Origin: Variovorax sp. J22G73
GTDB lineage: Bacteria; Pseudomonadota; Gammaproteobacteria; Burkholderiales; Burkholderiaceae_C
Reading direction: 5' to 3'
DNA length: 64,000 bases
Assembly: GCF_030317035.1 (NCBI RefSeq)
Contig: NZ_JASZYK010000010.1
Span: 1-64,000, forward strand
Shown here: positions 15,238-22,599 of the stretch, in pieces
How positions within the stretch are numbered: position 1 is the first letter of the stretch
How the letters are laid out: every line of letters begins with the position of its first letter
Notes under the pieces: generated by a model
Databases searched by the model: none
What the model was told of the DNA's origin: nothing
The model's input: only the letters and a program-made list of their open reading frames with translations
Position numbers and translations under genes: made by a program

Positions 15238-17564
15238 GCACGTCGGCGCGCAGCGGCGCAGCGGCCACGCCGGCCGCCAGCCGCGCGCGCGCCATGCGCT
15301 GGGCCATCGGCGTGGGGGCCGCGCTGGTCACGGCCATCGGGCTGGTGCTGATGTTCCTGCTTGCGCAGGCCACCAACAACCGCGCGCTGTACGAGCGCTA
15401 CTACGTGCGCCTGTTCGGCATCAACGTGGTGGTGGCGGTGCTGCTGGTGCTGGTGATCGGCTGGGTCGCCTTCCGGTTGCTGCGGCGGTTGCGGCAGGGC
15501 AAGTTCGGCAGCCGGCTGCTCATCAAGCTGGCGGCCATCTTCGCGCTGGTGGGTGTGGTGCCCGGGGCGCTGGTCTACGTGGTGTCCTACCAGTTCGTCG
15601 CGCGCTCGATCGAAAGCTGGTTCGACGTGAAGGTGGAGGGCGCGCTCGACGCCGGCCTGAACCTGGGGCGGGCCACGCTCGATTCGCTGTCCGACGACCT
15701 GGCGGCCAAGACGCGCAGCGCCAGCGCGCAGCTCGCGCAGGTGCCCGATGCCAGCGCGGGCCTGCAGCTGGAGCGCATTCGCGACCAGCTCGAGGCCACC
15801 GACGTCATTCTGTGGACCGGCACCGGGCAGCTGGTGGCCAGCGCCGGCACCTCGCGCTTCCAGCTCAACCCCGAGCGGCCGACGGCGCAGCAGTTTCGCC
15901 AGGTGCGCCCCGAGCGCGCCGTGTCGCACGTCGAGGGGCTGGACGAAACCGCCGCCCCCGGCGCGCCGCCGCCGGTCGCGAGCGTGCGCGCGCTGGCCAT
16001 GGTGCAACGCCCGGGTTTCGACTTCGACACCGCCCCGCGCTACCTGCAGGTCACGCGGCCGCTGCCGCCGGCGGTGGTGGCCAATGCGCTCGCCGTGCAG
16101 GAGGCCAACCGCGAATACCAGGAAAGGGCGCTCGCGCGAGAAGGCCTGCGCCGCATGTACATCGGCACGCTCACGCTGAGCCTGTTCCTGGCCGTGTTCG
16201 GCGCCGTGCTGCTGGCCGTGCTGTTCGGCAACCAGCTCGCCCGGCCGTTGCTGGTGCTGGCCGACGGCGTGCGCCAGGTGGCCGCCGGCGACCTGCGGCC
16301 CACTGCCGTGCTGCAGGGCAAGGACGAGCTGGGCGGCCTCACGCGCTCGTTCGCCGTCATGACGCAGCAACTGGCCGACGCCCGCGGCGCGGTCGAGAAG
16401 ACCATGGGCCAGCTCGACGCGGCGCGCGCCAACCTGCAGACCATCCTGGACAACCTGACCTCGGGCGTGATCGTGCTCGACGCCCGCGGCATCGTGCTGT
16501 CGACCAACCCCGGCGCCACGCGCGTGCTGCGCGCACCGATGGCCGCCTACGAAGGCCAGGCGCTGGTGGCCGTGCCGGGCCTGGCCGATTTCGGCGCCAA
16601 GGTGCAGCAGCAGTTCGACGACTTTCTTGTCGAGCGCATGCAGCACGGCCTCGACCACTGGCAGCACGCCTTCGAGCTGCACGCCTCGGGCAACGACCTG
16701 CCGCAGCAGGACGGCGCCATCAACATCGTCGCGCGCGGCGCGGAGCTGCCCGGCGCCGCGCGCCTGCTGGTGTTCGACGACATCTCGGAAATCGTCTCGG
16801 CCCAGCGCGCGCAGGCCTGGGGCGAAGTGGCGCGCCGGCTGGCGCACGAGATCAAGAACCCGCTCACGCCCATCCAGCTCTCGGCCGAGCGGCTGGAGAT
16901 GAAGCTGTCGGGCAAGGTGCCGCCGCCCGAGCAGGCCATCCTGGTGAAGTCGGTGAAGACCATCGTCGACCAGGTCGATGCGATGAAGCGGCTGGTGAAC
17001 GAGTTCCGCGACTACGCGCGCCTGCCCGCGGCCGACCTGAAGCCGGTCGATCTCAATGCGCTGCTGGCCGATGTGCTCCAGCTCTACAACGCCGACAGCC
17101 TGCCCATCACGCTGCGCTTCGAGCTCGATGAGCGCTGCCCACCCGTGCGGGGCGATGCCCAGCAGATTCGCCAGGTCATACACAACCTGTTGCAAAACGC
17201 GCAGGACGCCGCCGAGGCCGCGGCCAGCGGCACGGGCAAGCCGGGCGAGGTGGTCATTCGCACGCGGCTGGGCGATTCGGGCCAACGTGTGCGCATGACG
17301 GTGCAGGACAGCGGCAAGGGTTTTGCTGAAAATATTCTCAAGCGCGCGTTCGAACCGTACGTCACCACGAAAACAAAAGGTACCGGTTTAGGCCTTGCGG
17401 TCGTGAAGAAGATCGCGGACGAACACGGTGCGCGCATCGAGCTTTCCAACCGCGTGGTCGATGGGGCTGTGGCAGGGGCGCAAGTCTCGCTATCATTCGC
17501 GCTGGCAAGCGAGCCGCGGGCAGCGGTCGCTCACACCGAAGATTCGAAGTCTTCCGCCGCCTGA
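15234..17564 (+). CDS. NtrY-type membrane sensor histidine kinase
   Basis: The 776-residue product has the NtrY layout. There are three N-terminal membrane segments (about residues 22-44, 57-80 and 98-120), an extracytoplasmic stretch, and a fourth membrane helix (LTLSLFLAVFGAVLLAVLFG) followed by a HAMP domain. A PAS-like domain (about 400-500), a HisKA domain with RRLAHEIKNPLTPIQLS (phosphorylated H538) and a HATPase domain with GKGFAENILKRAFEPYVTTK and GTGLGLAVVKKI complete it. It autophosphorylates and passes phosphate to the response regulator encoded next. The GTG start overlaps the DUF4390 stop by four bases. NtrYX systems are linked to nitrogen, redox or envelope control in proteobacteria, and the signal here is unknown. 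Confidence 0.9.
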   Translation: MSTSARSGAAATPAASRARAMRWAIGVGAALVTAIGLVLMFLLAQATNNRALYERYYVRLFGINVVVAVLLVLVIGWVAFRLLRRLRQGKFGSRLLIKLAAIFALVGVVPGALVYVVSYQFVARSIESWFDVKVEGALDAGLNLGRATLDSLSDDLAAKTRSASAQLAQVPDASAGLQLERIRDQLEATDVILWTGTGQLVASAGTSRFQLNPERPTAQQFRQVRPERAVSHVEGLDETAAPGAPPPVASVRALAMVQRPGFDFDTAPRYLQVTRPLPPAVVANALAVQEANREYQERALAREGLRRMYIGTLTLSLFLAVFGAVLLAVLFGNQLARPLLVLADGVRQVAAGDLRPTAVLQGKDELGGLTRSFAVMTQQLADARGAVEKTMGQLDAARANLQTILDNLTSGVIVLDARGIVLSTNPGATRVLRAPMAAYEGQALVAVPGLADFGAKVQQQFDDFLVERMQHGLDHWQHAFELHASGNDLPQQDGAINIVARGAELPGAARLLVFDDISEIVSAQRAQAWGEVARRLAHEIKNPLTPIQLSAERLEMKLSGKVPPPEQAILVKSVKTIVDQVDAMKRLVNEFRDYARLPAADLKPVDLNALLADVLQLYNADSLPITLRFELDERCPPVRGDAQQIRQVIHNLLQNAQDAAEAAASGTGKPGEVVIRTRLGDSGQRVRMTVQDSGKGFAENILKRAFEPYVTTKTKGTGLGLAVVKKIADEHGARIELSNRVVDGAVAGAQVSLSFALASEPRAAVAHTEDSKSSAA

Positions 17565-17653
17565 GCCGCACGAATCCGTCGCACAGGCGAGGGATGTGCC
17601 GGCGGACTCCTACACACCTTTGCAGACACCAGCGCATACAACAAGCAGCACTC

Positions 17654-18355
17654 ATGGCAAACATTCTCGTGGTCGATGACGAGCTGGGCATCCGGGACCT
17701 GCTCTTCGAAATTCTCAATGACGAAGGCCACAACGTGGAGCTCGCGGAAAACGCCGCCGAAGCACGCGCCGCGCGCCAGCGCGCCCGGCCCGACCTCGTG
17801 CTCCTGGACATCTGGATGCCCGACACCGACGGCGTCACGCTGCTCAAGGAATGGTCCACCGCGGGCCTGCTGAGCATGCCGGTGATCATGATGAGCGGCC
17901 ACGCCACCATCGACACCGCGGTCGACGCTACGCGCATCGGCGCCTTCGCGTTCCTCGAAAAACCCATCACCATGCAGAAGCTGCTCAAGGCAGTGGAGCA
18001 GGGCCTGGCGCGCGAGAGCGCACGCCGCGCTGCCGCCGGCGTGGTGCCCACGCCGGCCACCGGCTCGCAGGCCGCGGCCATCACCACCACGGGCGACAGC
18101 CTGATGATGGCGTCGCTCGCCGCGGTGCCCGTGGCGGACATCGGCCCGCAGTCCACGCAGAGCTTCGACCTCGACCGCCCGCTGCGCGATGCGCGCGACG
18201 GCTTCGAGAAGGCGTATTTCGAGTTCCACTTGGCGATGGAGAACGGTTCTATGACCCGAGTCGCCGAAAAAACCGGCCTCGAACGCACCCATCTCTACAG
18301 AAAACTTAAACAACTTGGTGTGGATCTCTCAAGAGGGCGCAGAAGCGCTGTATAA
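17654..18355 (+). CDS. Response regulator, REC plus Fis-type HTH (NtrX-like, no AAA+ domain)
   Basis: The receiver domain (about 1-125) has the acidic pair VVDDE, phosphoacceptor D52 in VLLDIWMPDTDG, and the T/K switch residues in MMSGHATI and FLEKPI, close to NtrX. The last 45 residues form a Fis-type helix-turn-helix (MTRVAEKTGLERTHLYRKLKQLGVDL). The sigma-54-activating AAA+ module of about 240 residues between these parts in classical NtrX is absent, replaced by an Ala/Thr-rich linker. At 233 residues it cannot act as a sigma-54 activator and should work with sigma-70 promoters or as a repressor. It follows the kinase gene after 89 bases. The ATG at 17654 fits the receiver N terminus. Confidence 0.88.
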   Translation: MANILVVDDELGIRDLLFEILNDEGHNVELAENAAEARAARQRARPDLVLLDIWMPDTDGVTLLKEWSTAGLLSMPVIMMSGHATIDTAVDATRIGAFAFLEKPITMQKLLKAVEQGLARESARRAAAGVVPTPATGSQAAAITTTGDSLMMASLAAVPVADIGPQSTQSFDLDRPLRDARDGFEKAYFEFHLAMENGSMTRVAEKTGLERTHLYRKLKQLGVDLSRGRRSAV

Positions 18356-18356
18356 T
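18351..18356 (+). promoter_or_regulatory. TATAAT -10 box for tRNA-Phe, overlapping the regulator stop codon
   Basis: A perfect TATAAT lies 17 bases before the mature tRNA-Phe 5' end and includes the TAA stop (18353-18355) of the preceding regulator gene. The region 16-18 bases upstream (TCTCAA, about 18327-18332) is only a weak -35 match. The start would fall near 18363, giving a short 5' leader. Confidence 0.65.
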
Positions 18357-18373
18357 TCGAGGCTGCACACAAT

Positions 18374-18449
18374 GGCCCGGTAGCTCAGTTGGTAGAGCAG
18401 CGGATTGAAAATCCGCGTGTCGGTGGTTCGATTCCGCCCCAGGCCACCA
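18374..18449 (+). tRNA. tRNA-Phe (anticodon GAA)
   Basis: The 76-base cloverleaf has a D arm GCTC/GAGC, an anticodon arm GCGGA/TCCGC with loop TTGAAAA (anticodon GAA), a T arm GGTGG/CCGCC, and an encoded CCA. The acceptor stem GGCCCGG/CCAGGCC has one internal mismatch, C5 opposite A68, where related betaproteobacteria are expected to have a C-G pair. All other conserved positions are normal, so it is annotated as functional. Confidence 0.96.
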
Positions 18450-18456
18450 TATTCTT

Positions 18457-18494
18457 AAATGCGCTACAGCTTCAAAAGCTGTAGCGCATTTTTC
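18457..18494 (+). terminator. Bidirectional-looking terminator after tRNA-Phe
   Basis: A perfect 16-bp stem AAATGCGCTACAGCTT/AAGCTGTAGCGCATTT with a 3-base loop is followed by TT. Five T's are seen in total (18489-18493), starting in the stem. It lies eight bases after the tRNA. The A-rich left flank could also serve the lipoprotein gene that converges from the right. Confidence 0.92.
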
Positions 18495-18560
18495 GTTGGG
18501 GCCTTCAATCCTGCTGTGGCGCACCCTGCCACGCTAGGCCTTGCGCCTCGCGCTTCGCAG

Positions 18561-19376
18561 CTACTCCGGCACGTAGCTCATCTGCGTCACCACGCTCGTG
18601 CTCTCCGGCCGCCCGCCCGTCGCGGCAACGAACGACTTCAAGCGCTGGCCGCGAAACGGCCCTTCAGCCGCGATCCATGAAGTGACATTGACCTTGATCT
18701 CGGGCGCCTTGCCCATGGCCGTGGTGCTGGCCAGCACGAACCGGCAGGTGTCGAATGTCCCGAGCGCCGTCGACAGCTTCTCGCGGCCCTGGTAGGTCAG
18801 GGCTTCGGTGACGTCCATGGTCACCTTGCCGCCGGCGCTGACGGTTTCCATGCGGTAAGTGATGTTCACGGTCTGGTCCGCCTGCATCGCGACAGGAATC
18901 GCCGGCGCGGGCGCGTAGGTGCTCGTGACCCGCGTGCCGCCGCTGCCGTGCGTGTCGCCGTAGCGCACCATCTTCCCGCCGACCACGTCCCGGAAGATCG
19001 TCGCCGTCGCGAACGGCTTCCTGCCGGCGTCGTAGAAGGTCTGCTCGAAAGCCACCGGCGTGGCGCCGGCAAACGCCTGACGCTTGCCGGTCGTGACGCC
19101 GTGGTGCGTGGCGCCGGTGGGCTGGCCGGGCGAGGTCTGCTGCAGGTCGTAGGTCAGCTGCGTGCCTGCGTTGAAGTCGGCCTCGTTGGTGCAGGCGGAT
19201 GAATCCGCAATGGCTGCGGCAGGGGCAAGGGCAGGCGCCGGCGAAGGTGCGGATGCGAACGAGGCCGGTGGCGTTGCCCCAGCGACGGGCGGCCCACCAT
19301 CGCCACAGGCCGCGAGCGCCACGGCCACCGTGAACAAAGAGAGTCGCCGAAAGCGCGCGGTCCTGGAAGTTGGCAT
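18561..19376 (-). CDS. Predicted lipoprotein of unknown function
   Basis: The 271-residue product starts with a lipoprotein signal: RRLSLFTVAVALAACGDGG, with lipobox LAAC giving an acylated Cys. A Pro/Ala-rich linker follows, then a globular domain of about 200 residues containing NEADFNAGTQLTYDLQQT and DTCRFVLASTTAMGK. No family is recognised. The pattern resembles exported beta-rich domains of unknown function. The ATG at 19376 is preceded by AGGGA and gives a proper signal peptide. The gene converges on tRNA-Phe and is separated from the next minus-strand gene by a terminator, so it is probably monocistronic. Confidence 0.75.
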   Translation of the reverse strand: MPTSRTARFRRLSLFTVAVALAACGDGGPPVAGATPPASFASAPSPAPALAPAAAIADSSACTNEADFNAGTQLTYDLQQTSPGQPTGATHHGVTTGKRQAFAGATPVAFEQTFYDAGRKPFATATIFRDVVGGKMVRYGDTHGSGGTRVTSTYAPAPAIPVAMQADQTVNITYRMETVSAGGKVTMDVTEALTYQGREKLSTALGTFDTCRFVLASTTAMGKAPEIKVNVTSWIAAEGPFRGQRLKSFVAATGGRPESTSVVTQMSYVPE

Positions 19377-19480
19377 GTGTCCCTGCAGTGCGAGGTGGGT
19401 GATGACGATGCGTGACAGCGGCGGCAATCTAGCAGCGCGCCGCTGCGCTCGCCAGTCACGAAAGTCATGGCCACCCCTGG

Positions 19481-19536
19481 AAAAAAAGCGGCTGGCCGAT
19501 GCGGGCCGAATGTCCGGTCCCTCATCGCCAGCCGCT
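19481..19536 (-). terminator. Terminator of the two-lipoprotein operon (minus strand)
   Basis: Read on the minus strand, AGCGGCTGGCGATG pairs with CATCGGCCAGCCGCT (one bulge), and seven T's follow (19487-19481). It lies 34 bases downstream of the lipoprotein gene ending at 19570. Confidence 0.88.
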
Positions 19537-19569
19537 GCTTTCAGGTGGCGCGAACTGCTTGCCGTTCGC

Positions 19570-20112
19570 TCAGAGGTTCAGCGCCGACACCGCTTCCAGG
19601 CCCTGCTTGATGTTGTTGCGCGCCGCGCCTTCCACCGCCATGCGCAGGCGCGTGGTGCCCACGAGCGAGTCGAACGCGCCGCCCGTGTAGGTCGACTTGA
19701 CGACGCGGCGCATCGCCACCGAGTTGTCCGAGAGCTTCACGAGCGACCAGCCCGCTTCCATGTCGACGGTGAACGCCGCGCCGAACGTGGGCTTGCTCAG
19801 CTTGACGATCGAGACCGACAGCTCGTAGTCGCCGGTCTTGCCCTTGACGACTTCCTTGAACAGGGCCGTCTGCGTGATGGACTTCTCGATGGCGGCGCGC
19901 AGGTCGTCGTCGGAGATGTCGGCGGTCCACAGCGGATTCGTTTCGCTGCCGCCGCCGGTCTTCACCGACACCGAGAACGGCAGCTTCTTGCTCGACGCGA
20001 CGCTGGTGGTCGTCATGGCGTCGCGGTTGGCCGGGGAGGCGCAGCCTGCGAGCGCGACGACCACTGCGAGGAGGGCCAGCGCGCCGGCGCGGCGAAGGGT
20101 GTGATGGATCAT
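19570..20112 (-). CDS. Predicted lipoprotein, second gene of a lipoprotein pair
   Basis: The 180-residue product begins MIHHTLRRAGALALLAVVVA with lipobox LAGC, so it is a predicted lipoprotein. The mature part includes ISDDDLRAAIEKSITQTALF and YELSVSIVKLSKPTFG, followed by a segment rich in beta strands. This recalls small lipoproteins with a YajG- or LptE-like alpha/beta fold, but no family can be named. Its ATG overlaps the stop of the upstream lipoprotein gene (ATGA), so the two are translationally coupled and probably act together at the outer membrane. Confidence 0.78.
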   Translation of the reverse strand: MIHHTLRRAGALALLAVVVALAGCASPANRDAMTTTSVASSKKLPFSVSVKTGGGSETNPLWTADISDDDLRAAIEKSITQTALFKEVVKGKTGDYELSVSIVKLSKPTFGAAFTVDMEAGWSLVKLSDNSVAMRRVVKSTYTGGAFDSLVGTTRLRMAVEGAARNNIKQGLEAVSALNL

Positions 20113-20552
20113 TTGTTTTTTTCCGATTCTTTGAAGATGTTCCCGATCACCTCGTCGACCATCTGCGATGGCGAGAGCCGGGTGAACGAGGTATGGAGCG
20201 AATGGCCGGTGGCCAGGGGGTAGTCGGTCTTGGGCTCGCGAATGGTGACCGTGAGTTCCAGCAGGTACATGGTGATGTCCCACGTCCACTTGTCGACGTA
20301 GGTGACGACGGCGTCGACCCGCTCGGGCGCCTTGCCGTCCTCGACCACGCGCATGCCGCGCGCACGCAGGTTGGCCGCGACCAATTGGTGGATCGTGCCG
20401 TCCTCGCCCTCGAGCTTGCGGACCTGCACCACGCGCAGCTTGTCCAGCCCGGCCGAGGGATCGACGGTGGCCTTGGTGCGATTGACCGCGCAGCCGCTCG
20501 TGAACACCGAGACAGCCATGGCTGCAAGAAGCAGTCTCCTCACGCTATTCAA
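20109..20552 (-). CDS. Predicted lipoprotein, first gene of a lipoprotein pair
   Basis: The 147-residue product starts LNSVRRLLLAAMAVSVFTSGC, a lipoprotein signal ending in a TSGC lipobox. The mature domain contains DAVVTYVDKWTWDITMYLLE and TREP-like strands (LTVTIREPKTDYPLATG). It ends with SQMVDEVIGNIFKESEKNK. This resembles small envelope lipoproteins of unknown function in Burkholderiales. The start is taken as TTG at 20552 because GGAGGAG lies about 10 bases upstream on the coding strand. The first ATG (about 11 codons later) would cut into the signal peptide. Confidence 0.78.
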   Translation of the reverse strand: MNSVRRLLLAAMAVSVFTSGCAVNRTKATVDPSAGLDKLRVVQVRKLEGEDGTIHQLVAANLRARGMRVVEDGKAPERVDAVVTYVDKWTWDITMYLLELTVTIREPKTDYPLATGHSLHTSFTRLSPSQMVDEVIGNIFKESEKNK

Positions 20553-20769
20553 TTTGTGTGTCTCCTCCGCCCGAAATGGGCGCAGGAAATGTAACTGAAA
20601 ATTTCCAAAGGCGGATCTTGCAAGTGACAGGGTGTGACGTCGGCTGCGCAGCTGCGCAATGCGCCGCGTATGGCAAATGTCCTGCACCCGTCGTCGCCCA
20701 AGGATGGCGATGCGATTGCACCGGACACCGAAGACTTGAAGGCATCCACAGAGCCTGAGGAGCCGCAAC

Positions 20770-21009
20770 ATGTCCACGTCCAAGCCCGCACCCAAGTCCG
20801 CACATTCGGCGCACGAAGAACCTGAAGTCACCCAGGAAGAGTCCGTGCCCACCGACGGCCGCGACACCGAGGGCGAGGCACTGATGAAGGACGTGGGCAA
20901 CCGCAAGCTCCACGACAAGGGCTCCGCCGACCACAAGACCCCGGAGAAGGCATCCGACAAGGCTTCTGACAAGGCGCCGAAGCAAAGCGGCAAGCAAGAC
21001 CCCGCCTGA
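20770..21009 (+). CDS. Small hydrophilic protein, probably disordered
   Basis: The 79-residue product is very rich in Lys, Asp, Glu, Ser and Ala, with no hydrophobic core and a short internal repeat (EKASDKASDKAPK). It looks intrinsically disordered, like small stress-type proteins of unknown function. GAGGAG lies seven bases before the ATG, which is good support for translation. It is divergent from the lipoprotein pair across a 217-base gap without a recognised element. A membrane-protein gene follows 14 bases later. Confidence 0.65.
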   Translation: MSTSKPAPKSAHSAHEEPEVTQEESVPTDGRDTEGEALMKDVGNRKLHDKGSADHKTPEKASDKASDKAPKQSGKQDPA

Positions 21010-21023
21010 CCCGCCGCACCGCC

Positions 21024-22148
21024 ATGAGCCTGCAGGCCGCGCACGCGGCAACTTCCGCCGAGGCCATTCCTCAAGTCGGCACGTCGGACACCGGCACCTC
21101 CGGTTCGACCACTTCGCCATCCCTCTGGCAACGCTGCCGCAAATGGGCGCTCCCCCTGCTCGGCATTGCCGTGCTCGGCCTGCTGCTTTCCCACGCGCAC
21201 AAGGTCGACTGGGCCGGCGCGTGGCACGCGTTGCAACGCTATTCCCCCTGGCTGCTGCTCGCCGTGCTCGGCCTGGCCACGGCCAGCCATGCGCTCTACG
21301 GCTGCTTCGACCTCATCGGCAGGCGCCACCTGAAACACCGGCTGCCCGCGTGGCGCACCTGGGCCATCGCGGTGACGAGCTACGCCTTCAATCTCAACCT
21401 CGGTTCGCTGGTCGGCGGCATCGCGATGCGCGCGCGCCTGTACGCACGCGCGGGCCTCGACGACGCGACCGTCGCGCAGGTGGTCGGCCTCAGCCTCGTG
21501 ACCAACTGGCTCGGCTACGGCCTGCTGGCCGGCGGCCTGTTCGCGGCCGGCGCCATCGAGCCGCCGCGGCAGGCGCACATCGGCGACCTTGCGTTGCGCA
21601 TGCTCGGCGTGGCGATGATCCTGCTGGCGCTGGCCTATGTGGTGGCCTGCGCCGTGGCGCAAGGGCGGCAATGGACCTTCAGGGGCAAGCGGCTCACCTT
21701 GCCGGGCGCGCGGCTGGCGCTGGTACAGCTGGCGCTGTCGTGCAGCAACTGGGCACTGATGGGTGCCGCCATGTACCTGCTGCTGGGCCAGCAGGTGCCG
21801 TACGCGACCACCTTGAGCGTGCTGCTCGCCGCATCGATCGTCGGTGTCATCACGCCGATACCGGCAGGGCTCGGCGTGCTCGAGGCCGTGTACCTCGCGC
21901 TGTTGTCGGGCACGGTGAAGCAGGGCGCGTTGATGGGCGCGGTGCTCGCGTACCGCGCGCTGTACTACCTGCTGCCGCTGGCCGGCGGGTTGCTGCTGTA
22001 CCTGTTCCTGGAGCGCTACGCGGCGAGCCACCCGCAGGAGGCCGAACAGGGAAGCGGCACCCAGCCAAACAGCGCCCAGGCAGGCCGCACCCAGGCAGGC
22101 CTCGCGCAGGAACCCTTCACGCCTGAAGCACCAGCTGCGTCTGCGTGA
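21024..22148 (+). CDS. YbhN/UPF0104-family multi-pass membrane protein
   Basis: The 374-residue product has a polar N-terminal extension of about 35 residues and then about eight membrane segments. It has motifs of the lysylphosphatidylglycerol-synthase transmembrane/UPF0104 (YbhN, AglD2) family: SYAFNLNLGSLVGGIAMRAR, NWLGYGLLAGG and PIPAGLGVLEAVYLALL. Members are proposed lipid flippases or lipid-modifying membrane proteins. No soluble LPG-synthase domain is present, so this is the membrane part alone. The C-terminal tail is Gln/Ala-rich. Its 3' end overlaps the convergent thioesterase gene by 32 bases. Confidence 0.82.
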   Translation: MSLQAAHAATSAEAIPQVGTSDTGTSGSTTSPSLWQRCRKWALPLLGIAVLGLLLSHAHKVDWAGAWHALQRYSPWLLLAVLGLATASHALYGCFDLIGRRHLKHRLPAWRTWAIAVTSYAFNLNLGSLVGGIAMRARLYARAGLDDATVAQVVGLSLVTNWLGYGLLAGGLFAAGAIEPPRQAHIGDLALRMLGVAMILLALAYVVACAVAQGRQWTFRGKRLTLPGARLALVQLALSCSNWALMGAAMYLLLGQQVPYATTLSVLLAASIVGVITPIPAGLGVLEAVYLALLSGTVKQGALMGAVLAYRALYYLLPLAGGLLLYLFLERYAASHPQEAEQGSGTQPNSAQAGRTQAGLAQEPFTPEAPAASA

Positions 22149-22521
22149 CCACCGCGCAGAGCTTGCCCTCTGCGTTGGTCACGGTGGTCTGCCACACGTG
22201 CGTGGTGCGGCCGCGGTGCAGCGCCACGCAGGTGCCCGTCACCGTGCTGCCGAGCTTGGCGCCCGCGATGAACTTGGTGCTCGAGTCGGTGGTCGTGGTG
22301 CGCTGGCCTTCGTTCAAGTTCGCCAGCGTGCCGACCGCGCCCAGCGTGTCGGCGAACGCCATGTACGCGCCGCCGTGCAGGATGCCGCCGGCGGTGCACA
22401 GGTCGGCACGCACCTCCATCTGCGCAACCACGCGCTCGGGCGTCAGCTCGCGCAGCTTCACGCCCATGAGTCCGGGGAACAGCGTGTCCAGCAGCTGCTG
22501 GAGCGTGGCGATGTCGTACAT
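22117..22521 (-). CDS. PaaI-type hotdog-fold thioesterase
   Basis: The 134-residue product has the hotdog-fold signature GGILHGGAYMAFADTLGAVG (HGG followed by the helix with the catalytic Asp) and the strand STKFIAGAKLGSTVTGTC. These are features of PaaI/YbdB/MenI-like acyl-CoA thioesterases that hydrolyse aromatic or hydroxybenzoyl-type CoA esters. The length is typical. It stands alone between a convergent membrane-protein gene and a histidine kinase on the same strand (78-base gap), so the substrate cannot be inferred. Confidence 0.88.
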   Translation of the reverse strand: MYDIATLQQLLDTLFPGLMGVKLRELTPERVVAQMEVRADLCTAGGILHGGAYMAFADTLGAVGTLANLNEGQRTTTTDSSTKFIAGAKLGSTVTGTCVALHRGRTTHVWQTTVTNAEGKLCAVVTQTQLVLQA

Positions 22522-22599
22522 GAACAGGTCTCCTGGCGAATCGATGCGGCCATCGTAGCCAGGGCGGGGCGCGCAGGCAAAGCACTGCGAGGCTATTGA

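Noticed and set aside
19162..20223. Plus-strand open frame of 353 codons opposite the lipoprotein genes
   Set aside because: The minus strand carries lipoprotein signals, ribosome-binding sites, an ATGA overlap and a terminator, and the plus-strand product looks like shadow composition.
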